This document shows, piece after piece, positions 37,117-54,466 of a stretch of DNA of 64,000 nucleotides. Both the position numbers and the translations under genes were made by a program. Location of the stretch: the NCBI GenBank assembly GCA_002104945.1, contig MCFH01000024.1, positions 372,001-436,000 on the forward strand, written 5' to 3'. The stretch comes from Piromyces finnis (taxonomy: Eukaryota > Neocallimastigomycota > Neocallimastigomycetes > Neocallimastigales > Neocallimastigaceae). Position 1 is the first letter of the stretch. The number at the start of each line of letters is the position of its first letter. The notes beneath the pieces are model-generated. The model saw only the letters and a list, made by a program, of their open reading frames with translations. It ran no database searches and was not told the origin of the DNA.

Positions 37117-39261
37117 ATGCCAGGAACAAATCAACCCTCAGGTTTTGTGGATAAAGCAATACACAAATTGTATAATGACAAACTGTGTTCACAGAATAAA
37201 ATTTTAAATATAATAAATTATTTCAATTTTTTCTTTGTCATAGCTACTATATATATACTATATGTTTCTTCTTTACCACAATATCAAATTGAAGAAGACG
37301 ATAAAAGACTTTTCGAAATACTTGAAATCATAATCACTTCATATTTTGGCATAGAACTCTTAATAAGATATATTTTATATACTTTTTTCAGCGTTACTAT
37401 CAATGACCGTGAAAAAGAATTTGATAAATATTTTCATAGAAATGTAAAAAATGACATTGATTATCATTTCATTACTATGAGTGGTGGAACAGGAAAAGGT
37501 GTCAGTCGATCAAAAAGACAACGTGAAATACTTACTTCCTCATTTGTTCATTATATCAAATTTTTTAAGAGCAAAATTGAAATTAATAATTTAATTAGTA
37601 AATATATTGATTATTTATTTAAATTATCATTTTTTATTATTTAGATATATTTTATTAATTAGCATTCATACTATATATGTATGTATATTTAATATCATAG
37701 GTATAATACCATATTTTGTTGATAAATTATTCCCACAATTACTTCTAATTAATAATTCATATATTAATTGGATTCCAACAGCATTAAGATATACCCGTAT
37801 TATTCGTTTTATGTATTATTTTGGTAATACACGCTTTTTTACATTTATAAAAATGCCATCCCTTTTAAAAGTTTTAAAGAATTCAGGTGATGGTTTTATT
37901 ACTGTGACGGTATTAGTATTATGGTCGATGATGTTTTTCAGTAGTTTCTTTTTTTATGCAGAAACCCATGATTGTGAATTTGATCCAAAAACTGAGGTAT
38001 TTTTATTTTTATTTATTTTTTTTTTTTAAAAAGAATAACTAAAATAATATAATAAAAAAAAAATAAATAAAAGAAGATATATGGATAAATTTTTTTTAAA
38101 TATTAATATAAAAAATATTTTAATTAAATATACCATTTTTCTTATTAATGTTTATATCTATTAAATGAAATATTAGCAATTTTATAGACAAACCAAAGAT
38201 GGTCCTAAAAAGTGTCTCGTGTAAGTAGTATTATTATTAAAGAATTTAATTATATGTTATTTTATTACAATAACAAAAATTATTCATGAAACATATTAAT
38301 GGAATAAAACCATTTTTTTATAATATTAATATTTAGAAATTCTATTATCGATTCGTATTGGTGGGGTTTGGTAACTGTTACATGTCTTGGTTATGGTGAT
38401 ACAACACCAGTAACAGCACCAGGTAAAGTCGTAAATGGCATTACTATTATTTTTGCAATTATGATCTTCCCAATTCCAAGTTCTATATTAACTATTGAAT
38501 TTATGGAATTCCTGGTTCAACTTAAAAAGAATGAAACTATTGAAAATGCAGTAAAGGAATGCGAAAAGAAAATTGAAAAAGCTAGAAAAAAAAGAGTTAA
38601 AAAAGAATTGAAAGATATTATATCTACAAGAGCCTTTTCTAATAGTACAAATACTTTCTTAAAATATTATTCAATTCATACATCTGCTGGTAATCCTTCA
38701 GGGTTAACATATTTGGCAAACACCAGAAATGATCCAGTAAACATTACTAATTTATTTAAAAATGATAATGATGTAATAAAAGAAGTTAATGAAAATGGAA
38801 CATCAAGTAACGATTTACTTTACGATTCAACCACAACCATTAAATATTCATTGTCAAAACAACTATTAAAAAATAAGGATCCTGAAATTGAAGAATTAAA
38901 AAGTATTATTCAAGACCAGAAAAATTTACATAAAGCTACAGTAAGTTTTAACAAAATTCCAAAATCAAGTAAGGATAATGAAATAAATCCTGCCTATTTA
39001 TCAACGGAATTTGTCCATAATCGTAAGAATAGTCAAGGGAAAATCGAAGTTGATATGAATATGGGTGAAATTAAAAATATGACTGTGGGTGAAATTAGTA
39101 AAGAACTTTATAAATTATCAATGGAATATTATGCCTTTTGTGATAATGAAATTAGTGAAGTTGATGAACAAACCGGTACTTTATATTTATTAATGAATGG
39201 TTTAGATAAAACAATTAATCTAGTAAATGCTTTAAGCCATAAAAGAAAATCTATTCAATAA
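37117..39261 (+). CDS. Voltage-gated-type K+ channel, paralog C
   Basis: Four exons: 37117-37597, 37701-37996, 38177-38220 and 38337-39261, in phase, 581 aa. This is the most Kv-like of the five. S2 (E-I-I-I-T-S-Y-F-G-I-E-L-L-I-R-Y) keeps the gating-charge-transfer Phe and Glu in the Kv spacing. S4 reads L-R-Y-T-R-I-I-R-F-M-Y-Y-F-G-N-T-R, so the first three Arg and the last align with Kv S4, while the fourth and fifth charges are Tyr and Gly. The outer pore is FYAETHDCEFDPKTE and the filter C-L-G-Y-G-D. S6 carries F-P-I-P-S, equivalent to the Kv P-V-P hinge. The S3 position normally Asp is Asn. The C-terminal tail shares TTTIKYSL and MEYYAFCDNEISEV with paralog B. Function: plasma-membrane K+ flux, probably voltage-sensitive. 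Confidence 0.88.
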
Positions 39262-42918
<3,657 letters not shown>

Positions 42919-45182
42919 TTTTTGTTATTATTATTACTATTATTATAAATATTGAGGTATGTTGGTATATTTTGATATTATATATATATATATATTTTTT
43001 TTTTTTTCTTTTAATTTTTTTTACAATTTTTTCTATTTTTTATTTGAAATTAATACAATTAATTTCAATAAATTGAATTTCTTTTTAAATATATAAAAAA
43101 CTATTCAATTTATTTTTATTAATCTTACTACTAAATTTATGATAAAATATGAATTAATATATTTAAAAATAAAAAAAAAAAAGATATTAATTATTTGAAT
43201 TTATTGAATATTAATATTATTCAAAGTATTAAAAATACTTGAATATTAACTAATAATTGGTTTTTTTTTTTAATTTAAACTCAATTTAAATGTAAAATAA
43301 TTTATTATAAATTCTTTATTTCCTTATTTAAAGTAATCATTATTAGGATATTTATATTTATTACCTTTTTTTTCTTTTTATAATAATTTATGAAATATAT
43401 TACAATTAATAAATCATTGTTTTATATTTTTAATTTGAATTTATTTTTTTTTTATAAATTTATTTTTTATATTAATTTATTTTCTTTGTTTTTATTTTTT
43501 ATTCAATTCTTTTTCTATTTAACACTTTTTTTTTTTTTTTTTTCTTTCGATTCTTACTGTTTCTTTACTTTTTCTTTTATTAATTCATGAATAAAAAATA
43601 AATACAAATAATAAAAGGGAAAAAAAAAAAAAAAAAAAAAAAAATTCATTTCATATAATTTAATATAATTTTAAAAAATAAAATTTTTTATTTTAATATA
43701 AAACATAATTATTATAAAAAAAAAAAAAGAATATAATAATTAAAAACTATAGAAACAAATAATTATTTGAAAAAAAGAACAAGAAAAAAGAAACAAATAT
43801 TCATTCAAAAGAAAAGAAAATGGCAGGGCATCTTTATCTTTATTGTGTGTGTGTGTTTTTATTTCTTGTAAATAATCAATTTAAAGTATTTTTTGTGGCT
43901 TTAATTTCTGGTTTTAATCAAAGTATATTTAAAGTTGACATGTTCCACTTTTAAAGTTTATATTCTATATTCAAAATTCATTTTATTATTTTATTATATT
44001 TTATTAGTAATTACAATTTAATGATTCTATTTTAAATAATATATATATAATATTTAACTTGTTGGTTACTTTTACATTATTTCTTTTATAAGATAAAAAA
44101 GAAGAAGTTATTTTTAATCCAATATAATTATAAAAAATAGATTAATTCTTACTCTATAGTATTTGATTTATAAAACATAGGCATTATTTAAATATTTTAA
44201 AAAAGACTTTTTGTATATATATATATTTCTTTTTTTTATACTAGTCAAATGAAAATGTTGAGAAACATAGCTTAACAATCCATTTCATTAAAATATTACT
44301 TTTTTTAAATATGATTATTTTATTTGTTTCCAATTTCGATTCCTTTTATTAACTTTAAACTACTCCATATTTAAAAACAACAACAACTGATAAATGCTAA
44401 TGCTATATAGGAAAGGAAAAAAAAAAAAACTTTATATTTGGGATAAAATAAAACTTTTTTTTTTTTATTATAAAGTTTTCAATAAGAAAAAATTTTTTTT
44501 TTTAAATAAATTAATTCTTTTAAATTTTTATTAAATTGATATAAAAAATTAAAGATTTTTTTTTTTCTTTTTTTTATAATTTAAACTTTAGAAAAAAGAG
44601 TCCATCTTGAAGTTCAATAGAATATATTTAAAAAATAACATAAATTTTATTATAATAATCAAAATATAAAAAAAATATAATAAAATTAAATAAATGAAAG
44701 AATACAAATGATATAAAAATTGAAAAAACAGGATATATTCATAATTATTTCTATAGAACTTAATTAACAGCCATATATTTTTTTTTATTTCCAAATTTTC
44801 TTTTAAGTAAGAGTACATAAAGGAAATAGAATCAAAGTTAAAAAATACTATCTTCGATTAATAAATATCAGATTCTTTAAGAAATAAAAAGCATATAATA
44901 AAAAAAAATATATTAATTTCAATAAAGAATTAAAAAAAAAAAAAAAAACTTATTATTGAGAGAAAACCAAACTATCTAAAGGGAATATATTAATTTATAA
45001 TTTTATATCCGGTTTTTTTTTCTTCTTAAAAAAAACTTACACAAAATCAATCAATATATAATAATTTTGGAATCATTATAGGTAAAAAAAAAAAAAAATT
45101 ATTATAATAATTATTATTATAATAATAAAATAATAAAAAATATAATTAATTAAAAGTTAGAAATAATAAGTCAATATTAAAA
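42919..45182. other. Divergent spacer between channels D and E
   Basis: Shared upstream region of two divergent channel genes. Frames at 43390-43590 and 44588-44818 are Phe/Leu/Tyr/Ile-only and are not called. Several long A or T runs and a short GTGTGTGTGT tract (43845-43856) are present. Confidence 0.55.
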
Positions 45183-48159
45183 ATGTCAGATAAAGAAATA
45201 AATGAAAATTCTGAATCAAATCAAGTAAAAAATAAGGAATTTAAGATACCAAAAATAGAACTTACCACAACATCATTTGATAATTATACATTAAATAAAG
45301 AGGGAACTATCAAAAAGCAAAGTGATATAACTCAATTAGAAAATTTATTTATAGACCCAAAACTTGAATCTACAAATAAAGAGGATTTTAATCATTTAAG
45401 AACAAAGAGAAACTCAATTCTTCGTATACCTGAAAAGTCAAATAATGTAACAAAAAGTTTAGATTACTTATCAATTAATACTCATACTAACCATTTACAA
45501 AATCATGCCACTTCTCCATTAAAATCATCAAATGATAATCATTTAACTCCATTAAAAAATGGATTTAGTAAAAGTCAACCAAATATGTTAAGAGAAGAAG
45601 AGGAAACTGTAAATCTTCAAAAACATATATCAAAAATGTTCAACCATGCATTTACTGATGCTATATATAGTCCTAGAGATTCTTGGCTTGCATCAGTTTT
45701 TAATATTTATCATGCCATTATTTTATACGTTTCAGTGTTTTTAGAATGTTATTCAACTCAACTTATGGTACAAGAAACAAAATCAGAAAGAACAGCATGG
45801 AGAGTTGTTTCATTAATTTTCACTATTCAGTTATGTATTTATTTCATAGCTGCTGTTATTTTATATCCTATTCGCAAGAGACGTCATTTAGCTATTATCG
45901 AAGCGGCTACCTCCACAAAAAATCAAAATGAAAACGGGGAAACTATTACTTATAAGAACGTTAATGTAACAAAAAATCCAATCGAACTTTACAAAGGTTT
46001 TATTGATTTTCCACATATAATGGAATTCTTAGGATGCCTTCCATTTTTTGTAGAAGAAATATTCCCAAAATGTCGTCTCATTAATGTAAATCATTATGGG
46101 TTAATTTCATTCCTTTTGCTTTGTTGTCGTCTTTACACTAGTTTAAGTATATTCTATTACTTGAGAAATCGCATTTCCAAATTTTTCCATATTATTATAA
46201 GGGCTACTAAGGAATCACTCTATGAAATCATATCTGTTATTGTTATATATTTTATTGTGATGATCTTTTGTTCAAGAATTATTTTTTATGCCGATTTATC
46301 AAAATGTACTCTTGATGAAGCTTCACAAGTTAGTAAAAAATATATATTTTTTTATTTTAAATATAGAATGATTTTTATAAATATTTTGTATTCTAACCTG
46401 TACAATGAATATTTATCTTAAAATAGAACTGGAAACGTCAAAATGAAGATGGCACAGTTAATATGGAGGAATCCTGTGAATTGTAAGGAATTTATTTTAT
46501 AATTATAAATTGATTTTTTTTTATTATAATGTAATTTGATTAAATTTATATATGTTTATTTTTTTTTTAATTTATTTATATATAAGACAATCAAATCTTG
46601 ACGCTTTTTGGTATACATTTATGACAATGACAACATTAGGTTTTGGTGATCAAGTAGTTAATACAGTGAGTATTATTATAATCATCATCATCATTATTAT
46701 CAATTTTATTATCATCATAAACTTTTTATTATTTATTATATATATAAAAAATATTAATGATTCATTTAAATTGTAAATTATAAAATTAATTTATAGTATT
46801 TTGGCAAGATTATGGCAACACTTGCATTTGGGGTAAATATTATTATAGAATTGTTAATATTAATAAAAATTTATCATCAATATTTTATTTTGTTAATACT
46901 AATGGTATATTAAATTTAAATAGGCAACACCAATTTTGTATACTTTACCATCTATTGTAATTACTACAAAAATGATTACATTAATTATACATGATACTAA
47001 AAGTGCTGCCACCAAAGATGTTGCTAAAAAACATAAAAGAAAATTTTTCAATATGACTCAATTTCTTTCAGGTAATAATAATAGAAAAAACAAATTATCT
47101 AAGTTAAAGAAAGGCAAAAATAATAATGATGATGATATGAAAATAGCAAATATTGATAATGAAAATGAATCCAAGTTAAAGAGTAAAAATAAGAAAAAGG
47201 ATAATTATTCGGAAAAAATTCACATCCATAATAAAAATAATGGAAAAGAAAAACAAGGAAGATACATTGTTCCATTGCATGATAAAAGTTCTGGAAATGA
47301 TAGAGAAGATATAAAGAAATCTACTTTAACAGTTCCACACGTTAAAAAAGAGGAAGCCTCGATAGCTTCATCCATAGCACCACTTATAAATGGAAATCCA
47401 ATTACTTCATTTGATACCAAAGATAGTAAAGATTTTAGTTTCTCAAATAGTAATCCTAGTAGTGAAAGTCATCCTAATAGTAATATAGATGAAAATGAAA
47501 CACCAAAAGAGAATATTAAAGAAGATATTGAAGCATCTTTAACAGAAGAATCAGATCAACCAAATATGTGTGAAAGTCCTAAAACTATAGAAGAGGAACC
47601 ATCTCTTGTTCATAAATCCTCAAAGGAATTTGGTCCTTCAGAGCTAAATCAATCAATAATAAATCAAAAAGGTGACTTGTTTTCTTCTGCTAATTTAACA
47701 TCATCCATGACCATTAAAAAATTTTATCAAGATAATCCTTTATCAGTTGGTAAACCATTAGCTTCAATTTTTGAAAACCCGGAATCCGATCGAATTAATA
47801 ATGATGAAGACAAAGATATCCATCCACCTGTATCTTCATCAGCCACAGCATCAAATTCTAATATTAATAATTCTAATTTAAGTGTTACAAAATCCAAGGG
47901 AAAAGGAATATTTAAATCTCTACCTGCCCTAAATTCAACCGGTAGTGGTAGCAATAGTGAAACCGAAAATGAATCTACCATATTTGATTATAATGCCTAT
48001 AAGAAAAACGCTAATAATAAGAATTATATTGTTGGTATGTTAAAACAACATTATCAAACTTGTCTTGATGAAATTGATTATGTTAGAAAACGTGAAAAAA
48101 CATTAAATTCATTGAAAAGTGGGTTTGAAAAAGGTATTATGGCACTTCAAACCATGTAA
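45183..48159 (+). CDS. Voltage-gated-type K+ channel, paralog E (GFGD filter)
   Basis: Five exons: 45183-46328, 46427-46482, 46587-46665, 46797-46832 and 46924-48159, in phase, 850 aa, the largest of the set. A ~165-residue polar N-terminus precedes the membrane domain. S2-S3 contain a basic YPIRKRRH segment. S3 reads IMEFLGCLPFFVEEIFP. S4 (CCRLYTSLSIFYYLRNR) has very few positive charges. The outer pore is FYADLSKCTLDEAS and the filter T-L-G-F-G-D, with Phe for Tyr. S6 contains L-P-S-I-V-I-T-T. The ~400-residue tail is Lys-, then Ser/Asn/Glu-rich and ends in a helix HYQTCLDEIDYVR. It is a K+ channel by its pore. With such a poor S4 it may be weakly voltage-dependent or open at rest (inference). 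The 36-nt microexon at the start of S6 is shared with A and D. Confidence 0.83.
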
Positions 48160-48200
48160 ATTATTTTATAACAATAAGCATAATAATTGTTATAATTTAC

Positions 48201-48237
<37 letters not shown>

Positions 48238-49587
48238 AATAGATAAATGTATTAAATATAATTATTTTTTCAAGACAAAATAAAAATAAATAAAAAAAAG
48301 AAATGTTTTTTTTTTTTTTATTTTTATACCAATTCAATAAATGAATTACTTTTGTAATAGATATAAAATGTAAAATATAAAAAGCAATTAAAAAAAAAAA
48401 AAAAAGAATTAAAATAATATAAATTATTAAAATAATACTAATAAAAAAAAAACAAAATAGAATGTTATTAAATAAACTAGGTTTAATTGTAAAAATGCAT
48501 ATTTCCTTTATTTCTTTATAAATCATGGCATTTTTTATGAGGTGTAAGAGCCTTATTATTATTTTAATTATTTTACATTACCAATTATTACCAATTAGTA
48601 CATATTACATTTATTATACATTATGAAAAAAAACATTTTTTATATTCATATTGTATTTATTCCTAATTTTTAATCATTAATTTTTAGTGGTTAAGAAAGT
48701 CATCTCAATATAAAAAATTTAAATAGATTTAATTAAATAAATATATTGATAATATAATCAGATATATATTATTCATATAATAATCAAATGTTGTATTAAG
48801 AAAATAAAATTTTTAATTTTTTTTTTTTTATTTTTATTCCATTGCCGTGTTTTAATTTTTTTTTCTTTACGCTTTATCATTTAAAATATTAATTATAGAA
48901 ACATAGTTGTATTATTAATCAATAAATATATAATTAATAATACGGAAAAAGAAATTAAATAATTAAAGGGAAAGACATAAAAGATTTATATATATATATT
49001 AAAGGTAAATATTGATTTTCAAAAAAAAAATATATAAAATAGATATGGATAATATTTTATATGGAATTAATTTTCGAAACGATAATCGAGTGATTTTGGA
49101 ATATTCAAGATACCTAGTTACAAGTTTAGATAATATAAATGTACCTAAAAAGAAACTCAAAAAATAGTAGAGCCATTGAAAAATTATTAATTTTCGGATA
49201 AACAATATATTAAAAATTTAATAATTTCATAATAATATCATTCAATTAAGGAATACCAAATTTTTTCTAAGTTGTCATTATAAAAAAAAGATTAAATATA
49301 TATTACATGAAATAAATATAAAGTATTTATATTATTTTAATTTCATTGAACATAATGTAACTAATTATTATTGAAGAGAAAAGCTTTTATATAATTTATG
49401 TTGAATTTGGAATTAATAAATTTGTTATAATACATATAAATTATTAATAAATAAATATTTGTATTACTATTATTATATATTGTATTCTTCCCTCCTTTTT
49501 CTTTTCAACAAAGTAGAATTAAATTGTAATTTAATTTTCAGTACATTTATTAAAATTCAAATATATCCTAAATAGTAAAGTTCAATA
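48160..49587. other. Intergenic, no gene seen
   Basis: Spacer between channel E and TIM23. A ~32-nt poly-A tract (48204-48235) lies just after channel E. Minus-strand frames at 48197-48526 and 48999-49205 are low-complexity. Confidence 0.6.
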
Positions 49588-50567
49588 ATGTCACAACAAA
49601 ACGAAAAAACACAAGAATCAAGCTATGTTAAAGAAGTATTAGGTGATTTAAATATTGATGTTGAAACTTTAGAACCAATAGATAAAGAAAAAAGTATTGA
49701 ATATGTCAAGATTGATGAAAATCCATTAGATTTATTAAAAACAAAAGAAGAAAAAGAAAGAGAATTAGAAAGAGAAAAAAGATTAAAAGTAGTTAAAAGT
49801 TGGGCTTATCTTCCAATGAAAACTAATGGTGAAAAATTATTATATGGTTGTGGTGCTGCATATCTTACTGGTAAATAAATTATAAAATATTATAAATGTA
49901 AATGTAATCTAATCAAGTCATACTAAAATACAAGAGACGAAATATTAATTTTAATTTATTATTATTATTTTTTTATTATTACATTAATAGGTATTTGTGG
50001 TGGAGGTATCTATGGATTTTTAAAAGGTTGGACTAAACCTCAACCAGTTCTTAATTACAAGTTAAGATTAAATAGAGCATTAAATTTAAGTACTAAATAT
50101 GGTCCATGGGCTGGAAATTCAATGGGAGCTTTAGGTTTATATATATATAAATTTTCAAATATTTATTTTTTAAGTAATTTTATGTAAAGTAGTAAATTTT
50201 AATGCATATATATATTTTAAATTATGAAAAGGTTTAATGTACACAAGTTTTGATACAATGTTAAATAAAATAAGAAAGGATGAACCAAATGATTATTATA
50301 ATCATGTTGGTGCTGGTTTTATTTCTGGTGCATTGTATAAATCTACAGGTATTTATATTATCATTTGAAAGCAAAATTAAAAAATTAGGAAACTAATAGT
50401 TCCATATTTATATTTTTATATTTTGTTATTTGAATATTTTAGCTGGTTTAAAGGTAGCAACATTATCTGGTGGTATATTTGCTGGTATGGTTGCTTTATG
50501 TGGATTGGGAACAAAAGTTATAAAAGATACCAAAGAAAAGATAAAAGAAAAGAATGAAAAATATTAA
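49588..50567 (+). CDS. TIM23: Mitochondrial/hydrogenosomal inner-membrane translocase subunit TIM23
   Basis: Four exons: 49588-49870, 49991-50134, 50232-50348 and 50443-50567, all junctions phase 1, give 222 aa, the same length as yeast Tim23. The N-terminal ~75 residues are hydrophilic and Glu/Lys-rich, the presequence-sensing part facing the intermembrane space. The Tim17/22/23 membrane domain follows. Helix 1 is GEKLLYGCGAAYLTG, then ICGGGIYGFLKGW. RALNLSTKYGPWAGNSMGAL and GLMYTSFDTMLNKIR come next, the signature of the family. GAGFISGALYKST and a last Gly-rich helix (LSGGIFAGMVALCG) complete it. Tim23 forms the presequence translocase with Tim17 and feeds precursors to the organelle matrix. 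If the host is an anaerobic fungus, the organelle would be a hydrogenosome. Confidence 0.93.
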
Positions 50568-51245
50568 TTTTTTTTATTAAAAAGTAAAATAAAATAAAAT
50601 AAATTCAATTATGAATTATTATTATGATTGAAAAAAAAAATAATGAACAAAAGTAATTTCAATATCAAATTAGATACTCTTTGTAATTTTGAAGAAATCA
50701 CCTTTTTACTATCCTCACTGTTATCCCGAGGAAAAAATAACAAATAAAGAATAATAATAATAATAATAAAAAAAAAAGCAAGAAAGCAAAACAATATTAA
50801 AAAAAAAATAAAAAAGTAATTTTTAAAAAAAAAAAAAAAAACAAAAACAAAAATAAGAATGAGAGAATGTAGTTAAATAATTAATATATATGTATATTTT
50901 ATCTACCAAATCATTTTATAAAAATAATACTTCATAGGATATTCATTCAATTTTATTTTACACAATCAATATTATTTTATTTTATATCTATATATATTCG
51001 TATATATTTTTTTTTTCTTAGAATAAAACATAAAACATAAATTATAACATGAATTAATCGATTTTTTTTTTTTTACCTTATTTTTTATTCTTTTTTTTCT
51101 TTTAACTTTTTTCCTTTTTTTTTTTTTATAATACTATATAAATATAAAAATAATAACAAATCGAAATAAATAAAACATATATTTATTATAATATTTTAAT
51201 TTTAGCATTTATTTAATAATTATTTTATATATTTAAAAGAAAATC

Positions 51246-51282
<37 letters not shown>

Positions 51283-51624
51283 TATTCTTACTATTAAGTA
51301 TTGGTTTAGAAATTAAAAAAAAAAAAAAAGATTAAATATAAAACTAAAGGTATTTTAACAAAATAATGAAGCTTATTTACATTATTATTTATTTATTTAA
51401 AAAGATATTGGAGATATTAAATAACAATAAAAACTGGAATATTATCAATACATTATTATATAATACAATATAATCAATGGCTATTATTACTTTTCTCTCT
51501 TTTTTTTTCTTTTTTCTTTTTTTTTTCCTTTTTTTAATCTTTTACAATAATTGATAGTATTAATGTTAGAAACTGAAAATTTGTATATAATTCACCAACG
51601 ATTAGGCGAACAAAATAGAATCAA

Positions 51625-51668
<44 letters not shown>

Positions 51669-51693
51669 TATATTCATTTATTATAGATTTTAT
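50568..51693. other. Convergent spacer
   Basis: Lies between the 3' ends of TIM23 and the UPF0658-type gene. It includes a TTA microsatellite (51248-51281) and a 35-nt poly-T tract (51632-51666). No gene. Confidence 0.6.
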
Positions 51694-53237
51694 TTATTCT
51701 AAACTAAATCTTTTTTGTTGTGATCTTACAGATTGTCCTGATTGTAAACCTTTATAATAAAATGAAAATTGTTTTAGTAAATTTTAATTTTTTTTTCTAT
51801 AAGAATATAAATAAATTTATCTACTTACTGCTTCTATTTACTGATTTAGGTATTCCAAGTCCAAAATTTTTAAAGTTAATTAATGATACTCCATATGTAA
51901 CTAAACATAATGGAATAGTACATAAAACTAGTATTTTATTTTATAAAAATATATATATATATATTAGTTTATATACGTATTAATGAACAAATGAATTATT
52001 AATATTGCATTTTTATCAATCATACTTGTTACGGTTAAACTAATTTTATATGCCTTATAAGGATTATTATCATCGACTTTACAATAGATATCTGTAAAAA
52101 CGGATGATATAAAACCCATATCAACACATAACATTAAAATGTAAATAGCAAGACTTAATCTATTGACTTTTGCTACTGCTAAAAATCCAAGAATTGTACC
52201 TATAACTGTAATTGCTGCAACTACTAATTTTTCCATTGTAATAAAATCTTTATTTTTATCTTTAATTGCTATTGCGATGGCAAAATATTGTACCATAAAA
52301 AGGATATCGATAAAGAAGAAAGATAGCTTTAATAATGTAACCAAAATGTTAAATAATTTTAAACGGTCTATCAATTGTTTAAATTATAATATTTAAAAAA
52401 TTATTATTAGTTAGTTATTGTTATTTTATTATTAGAGATGTTAATATTTATTTAAAATAAATAAATAAAAAAAAAAAAAAAAAAGAAATCTTACTTTTTA
52501 AATTAATGTCAGCTCCAATTTGTTTAAAAACATTCCAACCAAATACCTTGTATAATCTAAAGGTAATATACCACCACCCTACGATATACATAATCATAAT
52601 TGTAATGACGATATATTCAATATTTTTAATTTTATCCGAAGTTTTCTTATAATCCGAATTTAATTCTTTTATTTTTAGAAATTCATCTAATTGTAAATGT
52701 TGTATATGTTGTGTTAATGAATAAACGAGACACATTGAATTAAAAATTGCTAATGCAATTAAATCAATTGTTGAAAATTTCAATAGCTATTATTAAATAA
52801 ATATATAATATATATATATAATTTAGGAATTATCATTATTATTATTTATAACATAATTAATATATAATTAATTTATATTTATTTAGATTATTACAGTATC
52901 CACCGTTAAATATAGTTGGTAGGCTAATGCAACAATGAAAAGATATTGATATACAATTAAAGCTGAAAGATTTCCTGTTTCATTTTTATCCTTAATTTTT
53001 TCTATTTCATCTTTATATTTATGATTTTGAAAAATAATTAAACATTCTATGACTGATATGATAATGAATTGGGAAAATGACCACAATAGAGTAATTCTAG
53101 ACCATTTTCCCTCTGGAATCTAATTATATATATATATATATATTTTAAACAAAAAATTTATTTTGTTAGAAATTAAATTTTTATAAGCTTATTGGAAATA
53201 TCAATAAAGTAATAATTCATACCAAATTTTTTCCCAT
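51694..53237 (-). CDS. UPF0658-type Golgi apparatus membrane protein
   Basis: Six exons: 53237-53223 (a 5-codon start exon), 53119-52895, 52786-52495, 52367-52026, 51927-51829 and 51749-51694, in phase, 342 aa. About seven hydrophobic helices are seen. The pattern matches the fungal UPF0658 family. It has W-S-R at the start, and a first helix followed by QNHKY. A helix ending in YQLYLTVDT leads to FNSMCLVYSLTQHIQ. The family signature 'Y-K-V-F-G-W-N-V-F-K-Q-I-G-A-D' follows, then KLFNILVTLLKLSFFFIDI. The last helix is followed by N-F-x-x-G-L-G. The polar tail ends in RSQQKRFSLE. The family is annotated as Golgi membrane protein, molecular role unknown. The first microexon is the least certain part; the rest is well supported by phase. 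Confidence 0.72.
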
Positions 53238-53384
53238 TCTTTTTCTTTTATGTATTTGTTTATTTTTTTTATTTTTATATAATTATTAAAATTTTTGGTA
53301 AATCTTTTGATTTTTAATATTATTTAAACATCTATTGTCATAATTATATAAATTGAAGGTTTTAACAATAACAACAAAATATTC

Positions 53385-53437
<53 letters not shown>

Positions 53438-54466
53438 CAAGTGTTTTTATATATTTTCTATTTTTTTTTTCTTTTTGCTTTTTTGGTTTTATTTGAAATA
53501 TACTTTTAAATTTTATTTTTATTTTTATTAAGAGATTTCAATATTAAAAGTTCTTATTTAATGAATATTAAAATATATTTTGAAATATTTTATTGAATGA
53601 AAATGTGAAACGATTTGAATAAATATTTACAATAATGTTTAACTTTTATTTACTTGTTATGAATAACCGAGATTATTTTTTCGAGAAAAGTTGAATAAAT
53701 TATAATTTTGAATAAATATAAATAAATAAATAAATAAATTCTTTTTTTTTTTTTCTTTGCTTTTCCTCTTTTCCTCTTTTCCTTTATTTACTTGAAGTAA
53801 TCTAAAAAAAAGAATTTCAATTCTAATTATAATTTGAAATTTATTATTATACAATTTATAAAGATAAAAATAAAGGTATGAGACTTTTTATTTTTTTTTT
53901 ATTAAATAAAATTTTAGAGAAATTTATTTATTTATTTATTTAATAATATTTTTTGATGGTAATTTTTTATAATTATTTGAAATCATTTTTTTAATTTTAT
54001 GACTTAAAAGAAAGGGGTTCCATTGAAATAAAAACTTTATTTATTATCATTTTATATTTTATTATATTATAAACTTTTTTAAATAATTAATCAAATAAAT
54101 AAATAAATAAATAATAAAATAATATAATTTTGTATTTTTGTATTTATTCAAGGATTTATTGAAATGTACTTAAAAACAAAGCATTATATACATATTTATT
54201 CATTTATATCCTTACATCAACATTATAAATAAGACTAATTCTTGTATGCATATTTAAAAAGTAATAAATTATTATTAGATTTTATTTTAAAAATTTCAAT
54301 AAAATCTTTATTAATTCTTCATTAGGGTATACTAAATTTTAAAAAAGAAAAAGTTTTTTTTATATAATATTTTAAAATATTAAATCTAAATTTGAATTTT
54401 ATATTATTCTTTTGGTATTTCATTATTTTATATTCCTGATAGTTGATAAAAATAAAGAACTATTTA
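53238..54466. other. Intergenic, no gene seen
   Basis: Spacer between the 5' end of the UPF0658-type gene and the 3' end of Spc25. It holds an ATT microsatellite (53385-53435). The frame at 53657-53854 is Lys/Phe low-complexity. Confidence 0.6.
53385..53435. repeat. ATT microsatellite
   Basis: About 17 tandem ATT units in the spacer upstream of the UPF0658-type gene. Confidence 0.9.

Noticed and set aside
43820-43954. Short ORF beginning MAGHLYLYCVCVFLFL
   Set aside because: Contains a GT dinucleotide repeat, is only about 44 codons, and no downstream exon continues it.
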